A stretch of DNA of 64,000 bases from JADLGL01 sp963823045 (lineage in GTDB: Bacteria; Pseudomonadota; Alphaproteobacteria; Rhizobiales; Kaistiaceae), in the NCBI GenBank assembly GCA_963823045.1, contig CAWGKA010000012.1, positions 620,001 through 684,000 of the forward strand. The letters run 5' to 3'. The position numbers and the translations under genes were made by a program. Below the pieces are notes generated by a model. It saw only the letters and a program-made list of their open reading frames with translations. It was not told where the DNA came from and searched no databases. Positions 33,868-42,780 of the stretch are shown here, in pieces (within the stretch, counting starts at the first letter, position 1; every line of letters starts with the position of its first letter).

Positions 33868-36626
33868 TGGCCAAGCCGCTGAAGGAGATCCGGCACGTGG
33901 ATCTGGTCGGTCTTGTAGTTGCCGGTCAGGGCGTACATGACGATGTTGACCCCAGCGCGAAACGCCATCTCGCGCTGTCGCAAGTCCGTCGTCACCATCG
34001 GGAACAGGAAGGCGCCAGTGTCATCAACGGCCCAAGCGCTGGCCATGTCGTTGCTGGTGATGAGGACGGGGCTGACGCCATCTGACGGGCGTGCCGGCCG
34101 GTCGCCGGTATCGGCCGCCGGCGATGTCGCCTCGACCCAGAACGTGCCGCCGGTGTAGCGACCGGGCAGATCATCGAGCAGGTAGTAGGTCTTGGTGATG
34201 ACGTGGTCGGCCGGCACCGGCTCCAGCGCCGGAATATCGAGCGCGGACAGGATTTCACGGAGACGTTGCCCCGCCGGCGTTGTCGTTTGCGTCAGGTCGG
34301 CGCCGACGCGGTCGAGTTCGTCGGCGGTGTCGAACAGCACGATGCCGCCATTGCGCATGTAGTCGTCGATGCGCAGGAGTGCCGCCTCGTCGGGCATCGG
34401 CGCGTCGGCGGTGACGCGCCAATAGAGCAGCGGGAAGAAGGCGAGTTCGTCGCGGTCGAGATCGACGCCGATCGGATCGCCGGGCTCGAATGACGAGCGC
34501 TGCGTCAGAACAAAGGAGAGGCCAACGAGACCGGCCCGGCTGATATTGTCGCTCGTCGCGTCTCCGGTGACGACATAGGCGAGCGAGGTCGTGTTGGCTG
34601 CCAGCAGGGCGAAACGATCGGCATCGGTGAGCGCTTGCGCATCGGCATTGTGCGGCAGGCTCGGCAAAAGCAGGGCAACGAGGGCGAGCGCTGCCATTTG
34701 CGGTCGGCGGCGGTTGAAGCCGGACAGCCACATCACGGCGAATGTGTCTGCGAGCAGGAGCACGAGCGCCGCAGCGAAGAACCAGGGCGAAAGCTCCTTG
34801 GGCGCGCTGCCGGGATAGGCGCTCAGCGTTCCGGCCGACGATGTAACGTCGAGCGGCTGGAGCGACGCGTCGGGCGGCAGCAGGCTCAGCGCGCGGAAGC
34901 CGTCCTCAGCGCCATAGAGGCCCGGCGGATGCACGGCGTCGACGGCGATATCGGTGACGCCGGCGGGGATCGGCTCCGCCGTTGCCGGAGGATCGACGAA
35001 GCGGCCGAAGCCGTCGAGCAGGCGATAGGGGAGGAGTGCGTTCTCCGAGGCCGCTGTCTGCGCCCCTACCGGCGCGGTGGCCAGCTCGACGATGCGCTTC
35101 AGCATGTCGACGAAGACGCCCGAGAGCGGCAGGTTCGACCAGTTCGTGTCGCCGGTGACGTGGAAGAGGACGGTGAGGCCGTCGCCGAGCGGGCCGCCCG
35201 TGACGAGCGGAGTGCCGTCGGCCAGCACGGCCCAGATTCGGTCGGTCAGCGCCGCGTCGGGCTGGGCGAGGACTTGCCGTTGGACAAGGACATCGTCTGG
35301 CACGGCGAGGCCGAAGAACGGGCTCGTCTCGGGAAACGGACCAAGCGGCTGCGGTTCTTCCCAGGACAGTGCGCCGCCGAGGACGCGGCCACCCTGACGC
35401 AACTGCACGGGGATCAGTGTCGGCGTCGAGGCGGCGAGATGCGGGCCGGCGAAACGGATAAGCGTGCCGCCATTGTTCACCCAGGATTTGAGTTCGGCCT
35501 CGACGTCGTCCGGCAGAGTGCCGACATCGGCGAGAACGATCACCGACAGGCCGGCATTGATCATGCCGACGATGGAGGCGGCGATATCGCCGCTTCCCGT
35601 CTGCACGTCGGCGGACGGGCCGAGGGCGCGCGAGATGAAATACTGTGCGGAGAGCAGCGGCTGTGCGTTCGGCTCGTCGGAGACGATACCAACGGTGCGG
35701 CGGCGATAGCGGTCGTCGAGAAGCTGTACGGCGCCAGCGGTTGGCTGGCCGGCGATTTCGAGCCGGACGATCTCGTTGCGCAGTTCCGGCGGCAGTTCGA
35801 ACGTGGCTTTGGTGCTGATGTCGCCGGCGTCGAAGTGGAATGCGGCCTCGCCGACGGCGCGGCCACGGAGATCGCGCGCGAGCACGGTGCCGTCAGCCGC
35901 GACACCGGTATTTGGCCGCAAAACCGCAACGGTGAGGGTTGCCGCGTCGTTGATTGGATTAGCGAGGCCGAACAATGCAGCACTCGTGTCAGCATAGGTC
36001 ACGACCGGGCCGGCGACGGCGTCCTTGAGGAACGCACCGAAAGCATCGGCTCCGTCGCCGCCGAGGCCGTCAGATAGCCAGGCGACGCCACCGAAATCGG
36101 TCGTTGCCGCGATGGTTTGCAGTTGCGGGATGAGGTCTTCGTAGCGCGCTGCGAAGGGTTGCGGCGTGAGCGTCGTCAGGCGATCGGCGATGACCGCGGG
36201 ATCGGTCGCCGCGACGATGTCGCCGGGATCGTTGGCGGTGGCGACGAGTGCGACCGGGCGGTCGGCATCCTCGGCCATCTTGACGATGGCGAGGGCGGCG
36301 TCGCGTTGATCGGCCCAGTTCCGCGCGGAGGCCCAGCTATTGTCGACGACGAGGAGCAGGGGGCCGTCGCCTGGGGCTGTGTCGGCCGATCCGGGGAGGG
36401 TCGGTCCGGCGAGGGCGAGGATGACCAGCGCAGCGAGAAGGAGCCGGATCGCGGTCAGCCACCAGGGCGTCCGCGCCGACGTCTCTTCCTTCTGTGCGAT
36501 CTCCGCCACCATCCGCGTCGGCGGGAAGATTTCGGCCTTTGGCCGCGGCGGCGTCAGGCGAAGCAGCCACCAGATCGCCGGCAGGGCGATGAAGGCGAAC
36601 AAGACCGCAGGTGCTGCGAAGCTCAT
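33864..36626 (-). CDS. DUF4159 domain membrane protein (BatA-like N-terminus)
   Basis: A 920-residue protein: N-terminal helix pair (VLFAFIALPAIWWLLRL and AIRLLLAALVILALAGP) of the BatA type, a degenerate vWA region (LLVVDNSWASARNW, lacking a full D-x-S-x-S), an amidotransferase-like region with GGTLIRFAGPHLA, a further helix around 645 (FFAAALVLLLADTFAVMWL), and a C-terminal DUF4159 domain (~700-920) with FFPLLYWRVTAD, DDYMRNGGIVLFDT and FRAGVNIVMYALTGNYK. Known members are uncharacterised. It overlaps its neighbours by four bases on both sides, so the operon is tightly coupled. Confidence 0.85.
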   Translation of the reverse strand: MSFAAPAVLFAFIALPAIWWLLRLTPPRPKAEIFPPTRMVAEIAQKEETSARTPWWLTAIRLLLAALVILALAGPTLPGSADTAPGDGPLLLVVDNSWASARNWADQRDAALAIVKMAEDADRPVALVATANDPGDIVAATDPAVIADRLTTLTPQPFAARYEDLIPQLQTIAATTDFGGVAWLSDGLGGDGADAFGAFLKDAVAGPVVTYADTSAALFGLANPINDAATLTVAVLRPNTGVAADGTVLARDLRGRAVGEAAFHFDAGDISTKATFELPPELRNEIVRLEIAGQPTAGAVQLLDDRYRRRTVGIVSDEPNAQPLLSAQYFISRALGPSADVQTGSGDIAASIVGMINAGLSVIVLADVGTLPDDVEAELKSWVNNGGTLIRFAGPHLAASTPTLIPVQLRQGGRVLGGALSWEEPQPLGPFPETSPFFGLAVPDDVLVQRQVLAQPDAALTDRIWAVLADGTPLVTGGPLGDGLTVLFHVTGDTNWSNLPLSGVFVDMLKRIVELATAPVGAQTAASENALLPYRLLDGFGRFVDPPATAEPIPAGVTDIAVDAVHPPGLYGAEDGFRALSLLPPDASLQPLDVTSSAGTLSAYPGSAPKELSPWFFAAALVLLLADTFAVMWLSGFNRRRPQMAALALVALLLPSLPHNADAQALTDADRFALLAANTTSLAYVVTGDATSDNISRAGLVGLSFVLTQRSSFEPGDPIGVDLDRDELAFFPLLYWRVTADAPMPDEAALLRIDDYMRNGGIVLFDTADELDRVGADLTQTTTPAGQRLREILSALDIPALEPVPADHVITKTYYLLDDLPGRYTGGTFWVEATSPAADTGDRPARPSDGVSPVLITSNDMASAWAVDDTGAFLFPMVTTDLRQREMAFRAGVNIVMYALTGNYKTDQIHVPDLLQRLGQ

Positions 36627-37540
36627 GCAGCCCGACCTGAGCGTCCCAGCGCGGTGCTGCGATCCGACAGACGGCTATGCAGTGCCAGCAGGGGTTCGAC
36701 AGCCGGCCGGTCGGTGCGATGGATCAGGAACGTCCAGCCGAAGCGTCGCGCCGTCTCATAGAGCAAGGCGCGGCGCTCGGTGAGGCGACGCTGATAGGCG
36801 GCGCGCACAGTCTCGGCCTTGCCGACGATGTGGCGGAAACCGGTCTCGGGGTCTTCGAATTCTGTCCGGCCGGCATAAGGGAAGGTCTCCTCGATCGGGT
36901 CGAGGATCTGGACGAGATGGGCACGCGCGCCGGTGGCGGCGACGGCCGTCAGCCTCTCCTCGATCTCTTCGATCGGATCGAGGAAGTCCGTCAGGATGAC
37001 AAGGTCGGAGAAGCGGCGAAGTTGGATGATGTCGGGCCAATCGCTGAGATCGGTGGTCGTCATGGTCGCGGCAATCCGTTCCGCGGCGATGCGCGACAGG
37101 AAGGGCCGGGTGTGGCCGAGGAGGCCGACGCGCTCGCCGCCGCGGGCGAGAAGTTCGGCGAGCGCGAGCGAGAGCACGATGGCGCGGCTCCGCTTGTCGA
37201 CCAGCGCAAGGCGCGAGCGGAAGGCCATCGAGGCAGACAGGTCCGGCGCAAGCCACAGCGTGTGCGCCGCCTCCCACTCCTTCTCGCGGACGTAAAGGTG
37301 TTCGTCGCGGGCCGAGCGACGCCAGTCGATCGAGGCGGCGGCTTCGCCCGATGTGAAGGGCCGGAATTGCCAGAAGGTCTCGCCCGGTCCGGCGCGCCGG
37401 CGGCCATGCCAGCCGGCGAGGATCGTGGAGGCGATGCGGCGCGCTTCGACCAGCAGCGCGGGCATGGCAGTGCCGAGGGCCTTGGCCTCCGGCAGCGAGG
37501 TGAGCGCGCCGCGGCGTCCGTCGGGTGCAGCCGCTGACAT
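36623..37540 (-). CDS. DUF58 domain protein
   Basis: The 305-residue soluble protein has the DUF58 signature WQFRPFTSGEAAASIDWRRSAR (key part GEAAASIDWRRSAR) followed by a vWA-like domain (LWLAPDLSASMAF with D-x-S-x-S, ERVGLLGHTRPFLS, DLVILTDFLDP). DUF58 proteins accompany MoxR ATPases in nearly all genomes. ATG 37540 gives the normal family start; a longer frame is an Arg-rich shadow of moxR. It starts five bases after moxR and overlaps the DUF4159 gene by four. Confidence 0.88.
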   Translation of the reverse strand: MSAAAPDGRRGALTSLPEAKALGTAMPALLVEARRIASTILAGWHGRRRAGPGETFWQFRPFTSGEAAASIDWRRSARDEHLYVREKEWEAAHTLWLAPDLSASMAFRSRLALVDKRSRAIVLSLALAELLARGGERVGLLGHTRPFLSRIAAERIAATMTTTDLSDWPDIIQLRRFSDLVILTDFLDPIEEIEERLTAVAATGARAHLVQILDPIEETFPYAGRTEFEDPETGFRHIVGKAETVRAAYQRRLTERRALLYETARRFGWTFLIHRTDRPAVEPLLALHSRLSDRSTALGRSGRAA

Positions 37541-37545
37541 ACCGC

Positions 37546-38556
37546 TCAGCCGAGCCGCGCCGCCAGCTCGGCGATGACGTCGCGTACGGTGAGATCTTCG
37601 GCGCGGGCCGCGAAGCTGAGCGCCATGCGGTGTTGCAGGACCGGGATGGCGAGCGCCTGAACGTCGTCGATCGAGGGCGCATAGCGGCCGTCGATCAACG
37701 CCCGGGCGCGGCAAGCGAGCATGAGAGCCTGGCTGGCGCGCGGGCCGGGGCCCCAGGAGATCGCCTCGGCGAGGCGGGCGTCTTCCATTTCCGCCGGTCG
37801 CGCCGAACGCACCAGGTCGAGGATCGCATCGACCACCAACTCGCCGATCGGCAGGCTGCGAACGAGATGCTGAAGCGAAGCGATCTCGGTCGCATCCATC
37901 ACCGCGTTGGCGGTCGGTTCGGCGGCGCCGGTGGTTTCGATCAGCACCTGCCGTTCGGCCTCGCGGTCGGGATAGGTGACGTCGATCTGCAGGAGGAAGC
38001 GATCGAGCTGCGCCTCGGGCAGGGGATAGGTGCCTTCCTGCTCGATCGGGTTCTGCGTCGCCAGGACATGGAACGGGCGCGGCAGATCGTGGCGCCGCCC
38101 GGCGATGGTGACGTGATATTCCTGCATGGCCTGCAGCAACGCCGACTGCGTGCGCGGGCTGGCGCGATTGATCTCGTCGGCCATCAACAGCTGCGTGAAG
38201 GTCGGACCCGGGACGAAACGGAAGGAGCGGCTGCCGTCGGCGGCCGTGTCGAGCACCTCCGAGCCGAGAATATCGGACGGCATCAAATCCGGCGTGAACT
38301 GGATGCGCATCGAATCGAGGCCGAGGACGATACCGAGCGTTTCGACCAGTTTCGTCTTGGCGAGGCCGGGAACGCCGACAAGCAGGCCATGGCCGCCGGA
38401 CAGGATCGTCGTCAGCGCCTGGTCGATGACCTCGCCCTGGCCGTAGATGACCTTGCCGATGGCGGCCCGCGCCTCAGCGATGCGGCCGACGGCGGCGTCG
38501 ATCTCGGCAACCACGGCGTCGGCGTTCGGAGTAGTTCGCTGGTTGGCTATGCCCAT
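37546..38556 (-). CDS. MoxR-family AAA+ ATPase
   Basis: The 336-residue ATPase has Walker A GVPGLAKTK, IQFTPDLMPSDILG, Walker B LLMADEINRA, sensor I VLATQNPIEQEGTYPLPEAQLDRF (core ATQNPIEQEG) and a lid domain with GPGPRASQAL. MoxR ATPases act with vWA proteins as chaperones for metal-cofactor insertion or envelope processes. It is the first gene of moxR-DUF58-DUF4159-vWA; 296 bases without a recognised gene separate it from the divergent DUF6111 gene. Confidence 0.92.
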   Translation of the reverse strand: MGIANQRTTPNADAVVAEIDAAVGRIAEARAAIGKVIYGQGEVIDQALTTILSGGHGLLVGVPGLAKTKLVETLGIVLGLDSMRIQFTPDLMPSDILGSEVLDTAADGSRSFRFVPGPTFTQLLMADEINRASPRTQSALLQAMQEYHVTIAGRRHDLPRPFHVLATQNPIEQEGTYPLPEAQLDRFLLQIDVTYPDREAERQVLIETTGAAEPTANAVMDATEIASLQHLVRSLPIGELVVDAILDLVRSARPAEMEDARLAEAISWGPGPRASQALMLACRARALIDGRYAPSIDDVQALAIPVLQHRMALSFAARAEDLTVRDVIAELAARLG

Positions 38557-38852
38557 GAAGGCTCCCTGGAAGGCCCGGCTCTGCTTAATCGGTCATCAAG
38601 ATCATGCCACGATCCTAGGCACCGCGTCAGGTTCGAATTGTGACCCGTTGTCTCGGGGAGAGGGTGACGTTGCCGCCATTGACGCGAGTGGACGGCTTGT
38701 GTGTTACGGTTTGAGCGGTCAGACCGATCAACGGACTCTCGCACTTGTGAATACGACTGCCCACATGGTGGGGGTCGGTCGGGCAGGAACAGCACCAGGG
38801 GAAGATGCGGCATTCACGCTTCGGCGCAATGATGGGGGGCGGGTTCTAGCCA

Positions 38853-39122
38853 ATGGCCAGACTTCTCGCGCTCAATGCGCTCTTCTTTCTGGTTCCGTTC
38901 GTCGGCTATGCAATTTGGCTGCTGGCGACCAAACGCCGTTTCACCAATCCGAGCGATTGGCCGAACCGGGTCATCATCCGGTTGTGCGCAGTCGGCGTCG
39001 TGTTCGTGATCGTCGGTCTGGTGGTGCTGGTATCCTTCTCCGGCACGAGCACCAATGAGACCTATCATCCCGCCGAAATCCGCGACGGCCAAATCGTGCC
39101 GGGCCGCTTCGGCGACGAATAG
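38853..39122 (+). CDS. DUF6111 family small membrane protein
   Basis: The 89-residue protein has two hydrophobic helices (LNALFFLVPFVGYAIWLLA and LCAVGVVFVIVGLVVLVSF) joined by a basic loop, and a hydrophilic C-terminus (TNETYHPAEIRDGQIVPGRF). This is the layout of the alphaproteobacterial DUF6111 family, usually found just before the CCA transferase gene, as here (15-base gap). Function unknown. Confidence 0.75.
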   Translation: MARLLALNALFFLVPFVGYAIWLLATKRRFTNPSDWPNRVIIRLCAVGVVFVIVGLVVLVSFSGTSTNETYHPAEIRDGQIVPGRFGDE

Positions 39123-39137
39123 CACCGGGGCTTCTCG

Positions 39138-40373
39138 ATGGTCGCGCTGCCGAAACTGGATGCGCCGTGGCTCGCATGGGAGCGGGTGAGGGCGGTCTTC
39201 GGTCTCCTCAATCAGGAGGGCGAAGAGGGCCGCGCCGTCGGTGGCGCCGTGCGCGATGCGCTGCTCGGTCGCCCTGTGAGCGAGATCGATTTCGCCACGA
39301 CCGGACGTCCCGACTGGGTGATCGATCGCGCCAAGGCGGCCGGCATCAAGGCGATTCCGACCGGGATCGAGCACGGCACGGTGACGCTGGTCGTCGATGG
39401 CCACGGACACGAGGTCACGACGCTGCGCGAGGATGTCGAAACGGACGGGCGCCACGCGGTCGTGAGCTTTGGGCGAGACTGGGCGGCCGACGCGCGTCGC
39501 CGCGATTTCACGATGAACGCGCTGTCCATTGAGGCCGATGGGCGGCTGCACGATCCGGTGGGCGGCTATGACGACCTCAGGGCACGGCGCGTGCGCTTCA
39601 TCGGCGACCCCGACCAGCGCATCGCCGAGGACTATCTGCGCATCCTGCGTTTCTTCCGCTTTCATGCCCAGTGCGGCGAGGGCGAGCTCGATCCGGCGGG
39701 CCGCGATGCGGCGATCCGCGGACGGAACGGTTTGCGCATCCTTGCCGCTGAACGGATCAACCACGAACTGCAGCGAACGCTGGTGGCGGGCGGGGCGGTC
39801 GAAGCGGTGACGGCGATGCAGGCGACCGGCATCCTTCCGATCCTTTTGGCCGGTATCGGCTATCTTGCATCGTTCGGAACGACGGTCGCGTTCGAGACGG
39901 AGGCCGGGATCGTCCCCTCCTATCCGCGGCGGCTGGCCGCCCTTTCGGCGCGGATTGTGGAAGACGTCGAACGGATCACGACCCGCCTCCGCCTCGCCAA
40001 TGCGGACCGCGACGCCATGACGGCTGCGCTTGCCTATGCCGATCGTCTACAGTCGCCGCCGGATATGGGGCAGGCGAAAGCCGACCTCTATCGCTTCGGC
40101 CGCGACACGTTCACCGATGGGCTTGCCCTCGCTGCAGCGTTTCGTGCCAAGCCTTTGGGGCCATGGGCAAAGTCCCTCGAAGCGGTGGCGCGCTGGGAAC
40201 CGCCGGCCTTTCCGATCGGGGGAAAAGACCTGATCGCGGCTGGGGTTAGGACCGGGCCTCAGCTGGGTGCGATCCTTGCCCAGCTGGAGGCTTGGTGGAT
40301 CAGCGAGGAGTTCCGGCCGGATCGAGCCGCGCTCCTCAAGCGTTGCCAACAAATCTCAGCGGCACAGCAATAA
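39138..40373 (+). CDS. cca: CCA tRNA nucleotidyltransferase (poly(A) polymerase family)
   Basis: This enzyme adds or repairs the 3' CCA of tRNAs. The 411-residue protein has the class II nucleotidyltransferase head (VGGAVRDALLGRPVSEIDFAT with the metal-binding E-x-D), then TLREDVETDGRHAVVSFGRDWAADARRRDFTMNAL (core RRRDFTMNAL), DPVGGYDDLRARRVRFIG and YLRILRFFRFHA, which fix the family. The C-terminal half is the helical body. It probably forms an operon with the DUF6111 gene. Confidence 0.92.
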   Translation: MVALPKLDAPWLAWERVRAVFGLLNQEGEEGRAVGGAVRDALLGRPVSEIDFATTGRPDWVIDRAKAAGIKAIPTGIEHGTVTLVVDGHGHEVTTLREDVETDGRHAVVSFGRDWAADARRRDFTMNALSIEADGRLHDPVGGYDDLRARRVRFIGDPDQRIAEDYLRILRFFRFHAQCGEGELDPAGRDAAIRGRNGLRILAAERINHELQRTLVAGGAVEAVTAMQATGILPILLAGIGYLASFGTTVAFETEAGIVPSYPRRLAALSARIVEDVERITTRLRLANADRDAMTAALAYADRLQSPPDMGQAKADLYRFGRDTFTDGLALAAAFRAKPLGPWAKSLEAVARWEPPAFPIGGKDLIAAGVRTGPQLGAILAQLEAWWISEEFRPDRAALLKRCQQISAAQQ

Positions 40374-40504
40374 GATGGCTTCTTCACAACGGACATTTAC
40401 AATGATGACAATTCGGGGCTTTAGTGCGGCGCGCGGGTGTGACCTTGGACTGCGGGGCTCGAGTCTCAGAGCGCCTTGTCAGTTGGTGGCTATGGAGGTC
40501 AGGG

Positions 40505-41065
40505 ATGCGACTTAGCGCTACGAGCTACTATTCGGACTATTTCGTCATTCCGGCGCTTGCGACCGGTCTGACCGTGGCTTCACTGTGGTCGACGCCCGTC
40601 GACAAATGGGGCCTGTGGACGGCTAGCTTCGTGGGCGGCGCGGCGACCTGGACCTTTGCCGAATATCAGCTTCATCGCTGGATTCTGCATCATGTGCCGG
40701 TCATCAAGGACATGCACGAGGCGCATCACAGCGACCAGAAGGCGCTCATCGGCACGCCGAGCTGGCTGAGCCTTGCCCTGGTCATGATCCTGGTGCTGCT
40801 GCCGGCCTATCTCCTCACCGGTTTCTCATATGGCGCCGGCTTCACCGCCGGGCTGCTGCTCGGCTATTTCTTCTACATCGTCGTGCATCACGGCGTGCAT
40901 CATTGGCGGCTTCGCCCCGGCAGCTATCTCTACAAGCTGAAACACCGGCATGCCCTCCATCATCATTTCGACGATGACGGGAATTACGGAGTCACAACAG
41001 GCTTCTGGGACAAGGTCTTCGGAACCGACATCAAAGTCGGCGAGGGGCGCGGCCGCAAGGCCTAG
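40505..41065 (+). CDS. Fatty acid hydroxylase/sterol desaturase superfamily membrane protein
   Basis: The 186-residue protein has four hydrophobic helices and the histidine clusters that bind a di-iron centre: HRWILHH, HEAHH, HHGVHH and HRHALHHH. This pattern is that of the fatty acid hydroxylase superfamily, which uses O2 to hydroxylate or desaturate lipids; substrate unknown. ATG 40505 is preceded by GGAGGTCAGGG, which favours it over an upstream in-frame ATG at 40424. The preceding 131 bases show nothing else. Confidence 0.85.
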   Translation: MRLSATSYYSDYFVIPALATGLTVASLWSTPVDKWGLWTASFVGGAATWTFAEYQLHRWILHHVPVIKDMHEAHHSDQKALIGTPSWLSLALVMILVLLPAYLLTGFSYGAGFTAGLLLGYFFYIVVHHGVHHWRLRPGSYLYKLKHRHALHHHFDDDGNYGVTTGFWDKVFGTDIKVGEGRGRKA

Positions 41066-41078
41066 ACTGTGAGCCCGC

Positions 41079-41960
41079 TCAGGGCCATTTCACCACAGGC
41101 GGCATCGACGACAGGATCGATTCGACGTTCCCTCCGGTCTTGAGGCCGAAGGTCGTACCGCGGTCGTAGAGTAGGTTGAACTCGACATAGCGGCCGCGGC
41201 GGATCAGCTGTTCTTCGCGGTCCGCGTCCGTCCAGGGCGTGCCGAAATTGCGACGGACGAGTTCGGCATAGGTGTGCAGGAACGCCTCGCCGACGGCCTT
41301 GGTGAAAGCGAAGTCAGCTTCCCAGTCGCCGCTATTGTGGTTGTCGTAGAAGATGCCGCCGATACCGCGCGGCTCGTTGCGGTGCTTCAGGAAGAAGTAC
41401 TCGTCGCACCATTCCTTGTAGCGGTCATAGTCAGCCACCGGCGCCTCGCAAGCGCGGCGCATGGCGGCGTGGAAGTCGATGCTGTCCTGATCTTCCTGCG
41501 TCCGTCGCCGGTCGAGGACGGGCGTCAGGTCGCCGCCGCCGCCGAACCACAACTTCGAGGTCACCACCATCCGCGTGTTCATATGCGCGGCCGGAACGTT
41601 GGGGTTGCGCGGATGGGCGATGAGCGAGATGCCCGAGGCCCAGAAGCGCGGGTCTTCCTCGGCGCCCGGCATTTGCTGGCGGAACTCGGGCGAGAACTCG
41701 CCGTGAACCGTCGAGACATGGACGCCCATCTTCTCCATGACGCGGCCATGGATCACGGACATCACACCGCCGCCGCCGTTCTCTTCCTTGCGTTGCCACG
41801 GGGTCTGCTCGAATTGGCCGGGAGCTTCGTCACTGCCGGGAAGGCCTGCTGGAAGGTCGTCCTCGATGCTTTCGATGGTGGCGACGAAGCGGTCGCGGAG
41901 CTCTGCGAACCAGGCCGAGGCGCGCACCTTCAGGGCGTCGAGATCAGAGGGCAGAGACAT
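41079..41960 (-). CDS. hemF: Oxygen-dependent coproporphyrinogen III oxidase
   Basis: HemF decarboxylates coproporphyrinogen III to protoporphyrinogen IX in haem synthesis, using O2. The 293-residue protein shows WQRKEENGGGGVMSVIHG (key ENGGGGVMSV), FWASGISLIAHPRNPNVPAAHMNTR (core HPRNPNVPAAH), WFGGGGDLTP, FFLKHRNEPRGIGGIFYD (signature) and EFNLLYDRGTTFGL. ATG 41960 was chosen as family start; an open extension to 42758 is antisense to petA. Its position next to the bc1 genes is haem-related by theme only. Confidence 0.93.
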   Translation of the reverse strand: MSLPSDLDALKVRASAWFAELRDRFVATIESIEDDLPAGLPGSDEAPGQFEQTPWQRKEENGGGGVMSVIHGRVMEKMGVHVSTVHGEFSPEFRQQMPGAEEDPRFWASGISLIAHPRNPNVPAAHMNTRMVVTSKLWFGGGGDLTPVLDRRRTQEDQDSIDFHAAMRRACEAPVADYDRYKEWCDEYFFLKHRNEPRGIGGIFYDNHNSGDWEADFAFTKAVGEAFLHTYAELVRRNFGTPWTDADREEQLIRRGRYVEFNLLYDRGTTFGLKTGGNVESILSSMPPVVKWP

Positions 41961-42206
41961 GGCACAGCCGAGAATAACAGGCTCAAAAGGCGACCATGCC
42001 ATAGGGCTGCGATGCCAAGGCGGCAAGCATCTCCGAAGGGCCAATTGTCCCAGCCCGCGAATTTGATTCCCTGAAATTCTGGACAAGTCCGGATGCGGCT
42101 GGCAAAAACGCCGGTCTGGCGGGCGCCAATCGGGGGCCGCCGGTCGGCGGTGTTGGCGCCCCGGCCGTGCAGCAAAAGACTTCGGCCCGCCGCCGAGGGA
42201 GGGACT

Positions 42207-42767
42207 TTGAGCGAGACTGAGACCACCGACGAGGGCCGGCGGGACTTCATCTTTGTCGCCACCGTGACAGTCGGCGCCATCGGCGTCGGGCTGGTCGCGT
42301 GGCCGTTTATCGACCAGATGAATCCGGACGCGGCCTCGCTCGCTTTGGCGACGACCGAAGTCGATATTTCTTCGCTCGAGCCAGGCATGTCGATCACGGT
42401 GAAGTGGCGCGGCAAGCCCGTCTTCATCCGCAACCGCACCGATGCTGAGGTGGAGGAGGCGCGGGCGGTTCCGCTGAGCGCCCTTAAGGACCAGCTCGCG
42501 CGCAACGCCAATCTCCCGGACAACGCTCCGGCGACGGACGAGAACCGGGCGAGCCCGGACAATGAACGCATTCTCATTCAGGTCGGCATCTGCACGCATC
42601 TCGGCTGTGTGCCGATCGGCGAAGCCGGTGACTATGGCGGCTGGTTCTGCCCCTGCCACGGCTCGCAATACGACACCGCGGGACGTATCCGCAGCGGCCC
42701 GGCGCCTGAGAACTTGGCTATTCCGGCGATGACGTTCCTGTCGCCGACAACCGTGCAAATCGGCTGA
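42207..42767 (+). CDS. petA: Ubiquinol-cytochrome c reductase Rieske iron-sulfur subunit, TTG start
   Basis: The 186-residue Rieske protein passes electrons from ubiquinol to cytochrome c1. It has an N-terminal twin-Arg-type anchor (GRRDFIFVATVTVGAIGVG) and the 2Fe-2S ligands in CTHLGC and CPCHGS with the GQ-like hinge omitted. TTG 42207 sits four bases after GAGGGAGGG and starts a family-sized protein; no ATG lies suitably near. It is followed by petB after 13 bases, giving the standard petABC operon. The upstream 246 bases would carry the promoter. Confidence 0.93.
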   Translation: MSETETTDEGRRDFIFVATVTVGAIGVGLVAWPFIDQMNPDAASLALATTEVDISSLEPGMSITVKWRGKPVFIRNRTDAEVEEARAVPLSALKDQLARNANLPDNAPATDENRASPDNERILIQVGICTHLGCVPIGEAGDYGGWFCPCHGSQYDTAGRIRSGPAPENLAIPAMTFLSPTTVQIG

Positions 42768-42780
42768 GGGCTGGCGACCG

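Noticed and set aside
38557..38852. A small gene or RNA between moxR and the DUF6111 gene
   Set aside because: Frames here are Arg/Ser-rich shadows and no stable structure or promoter was recognised; left as an ordinary divergent promoter region.
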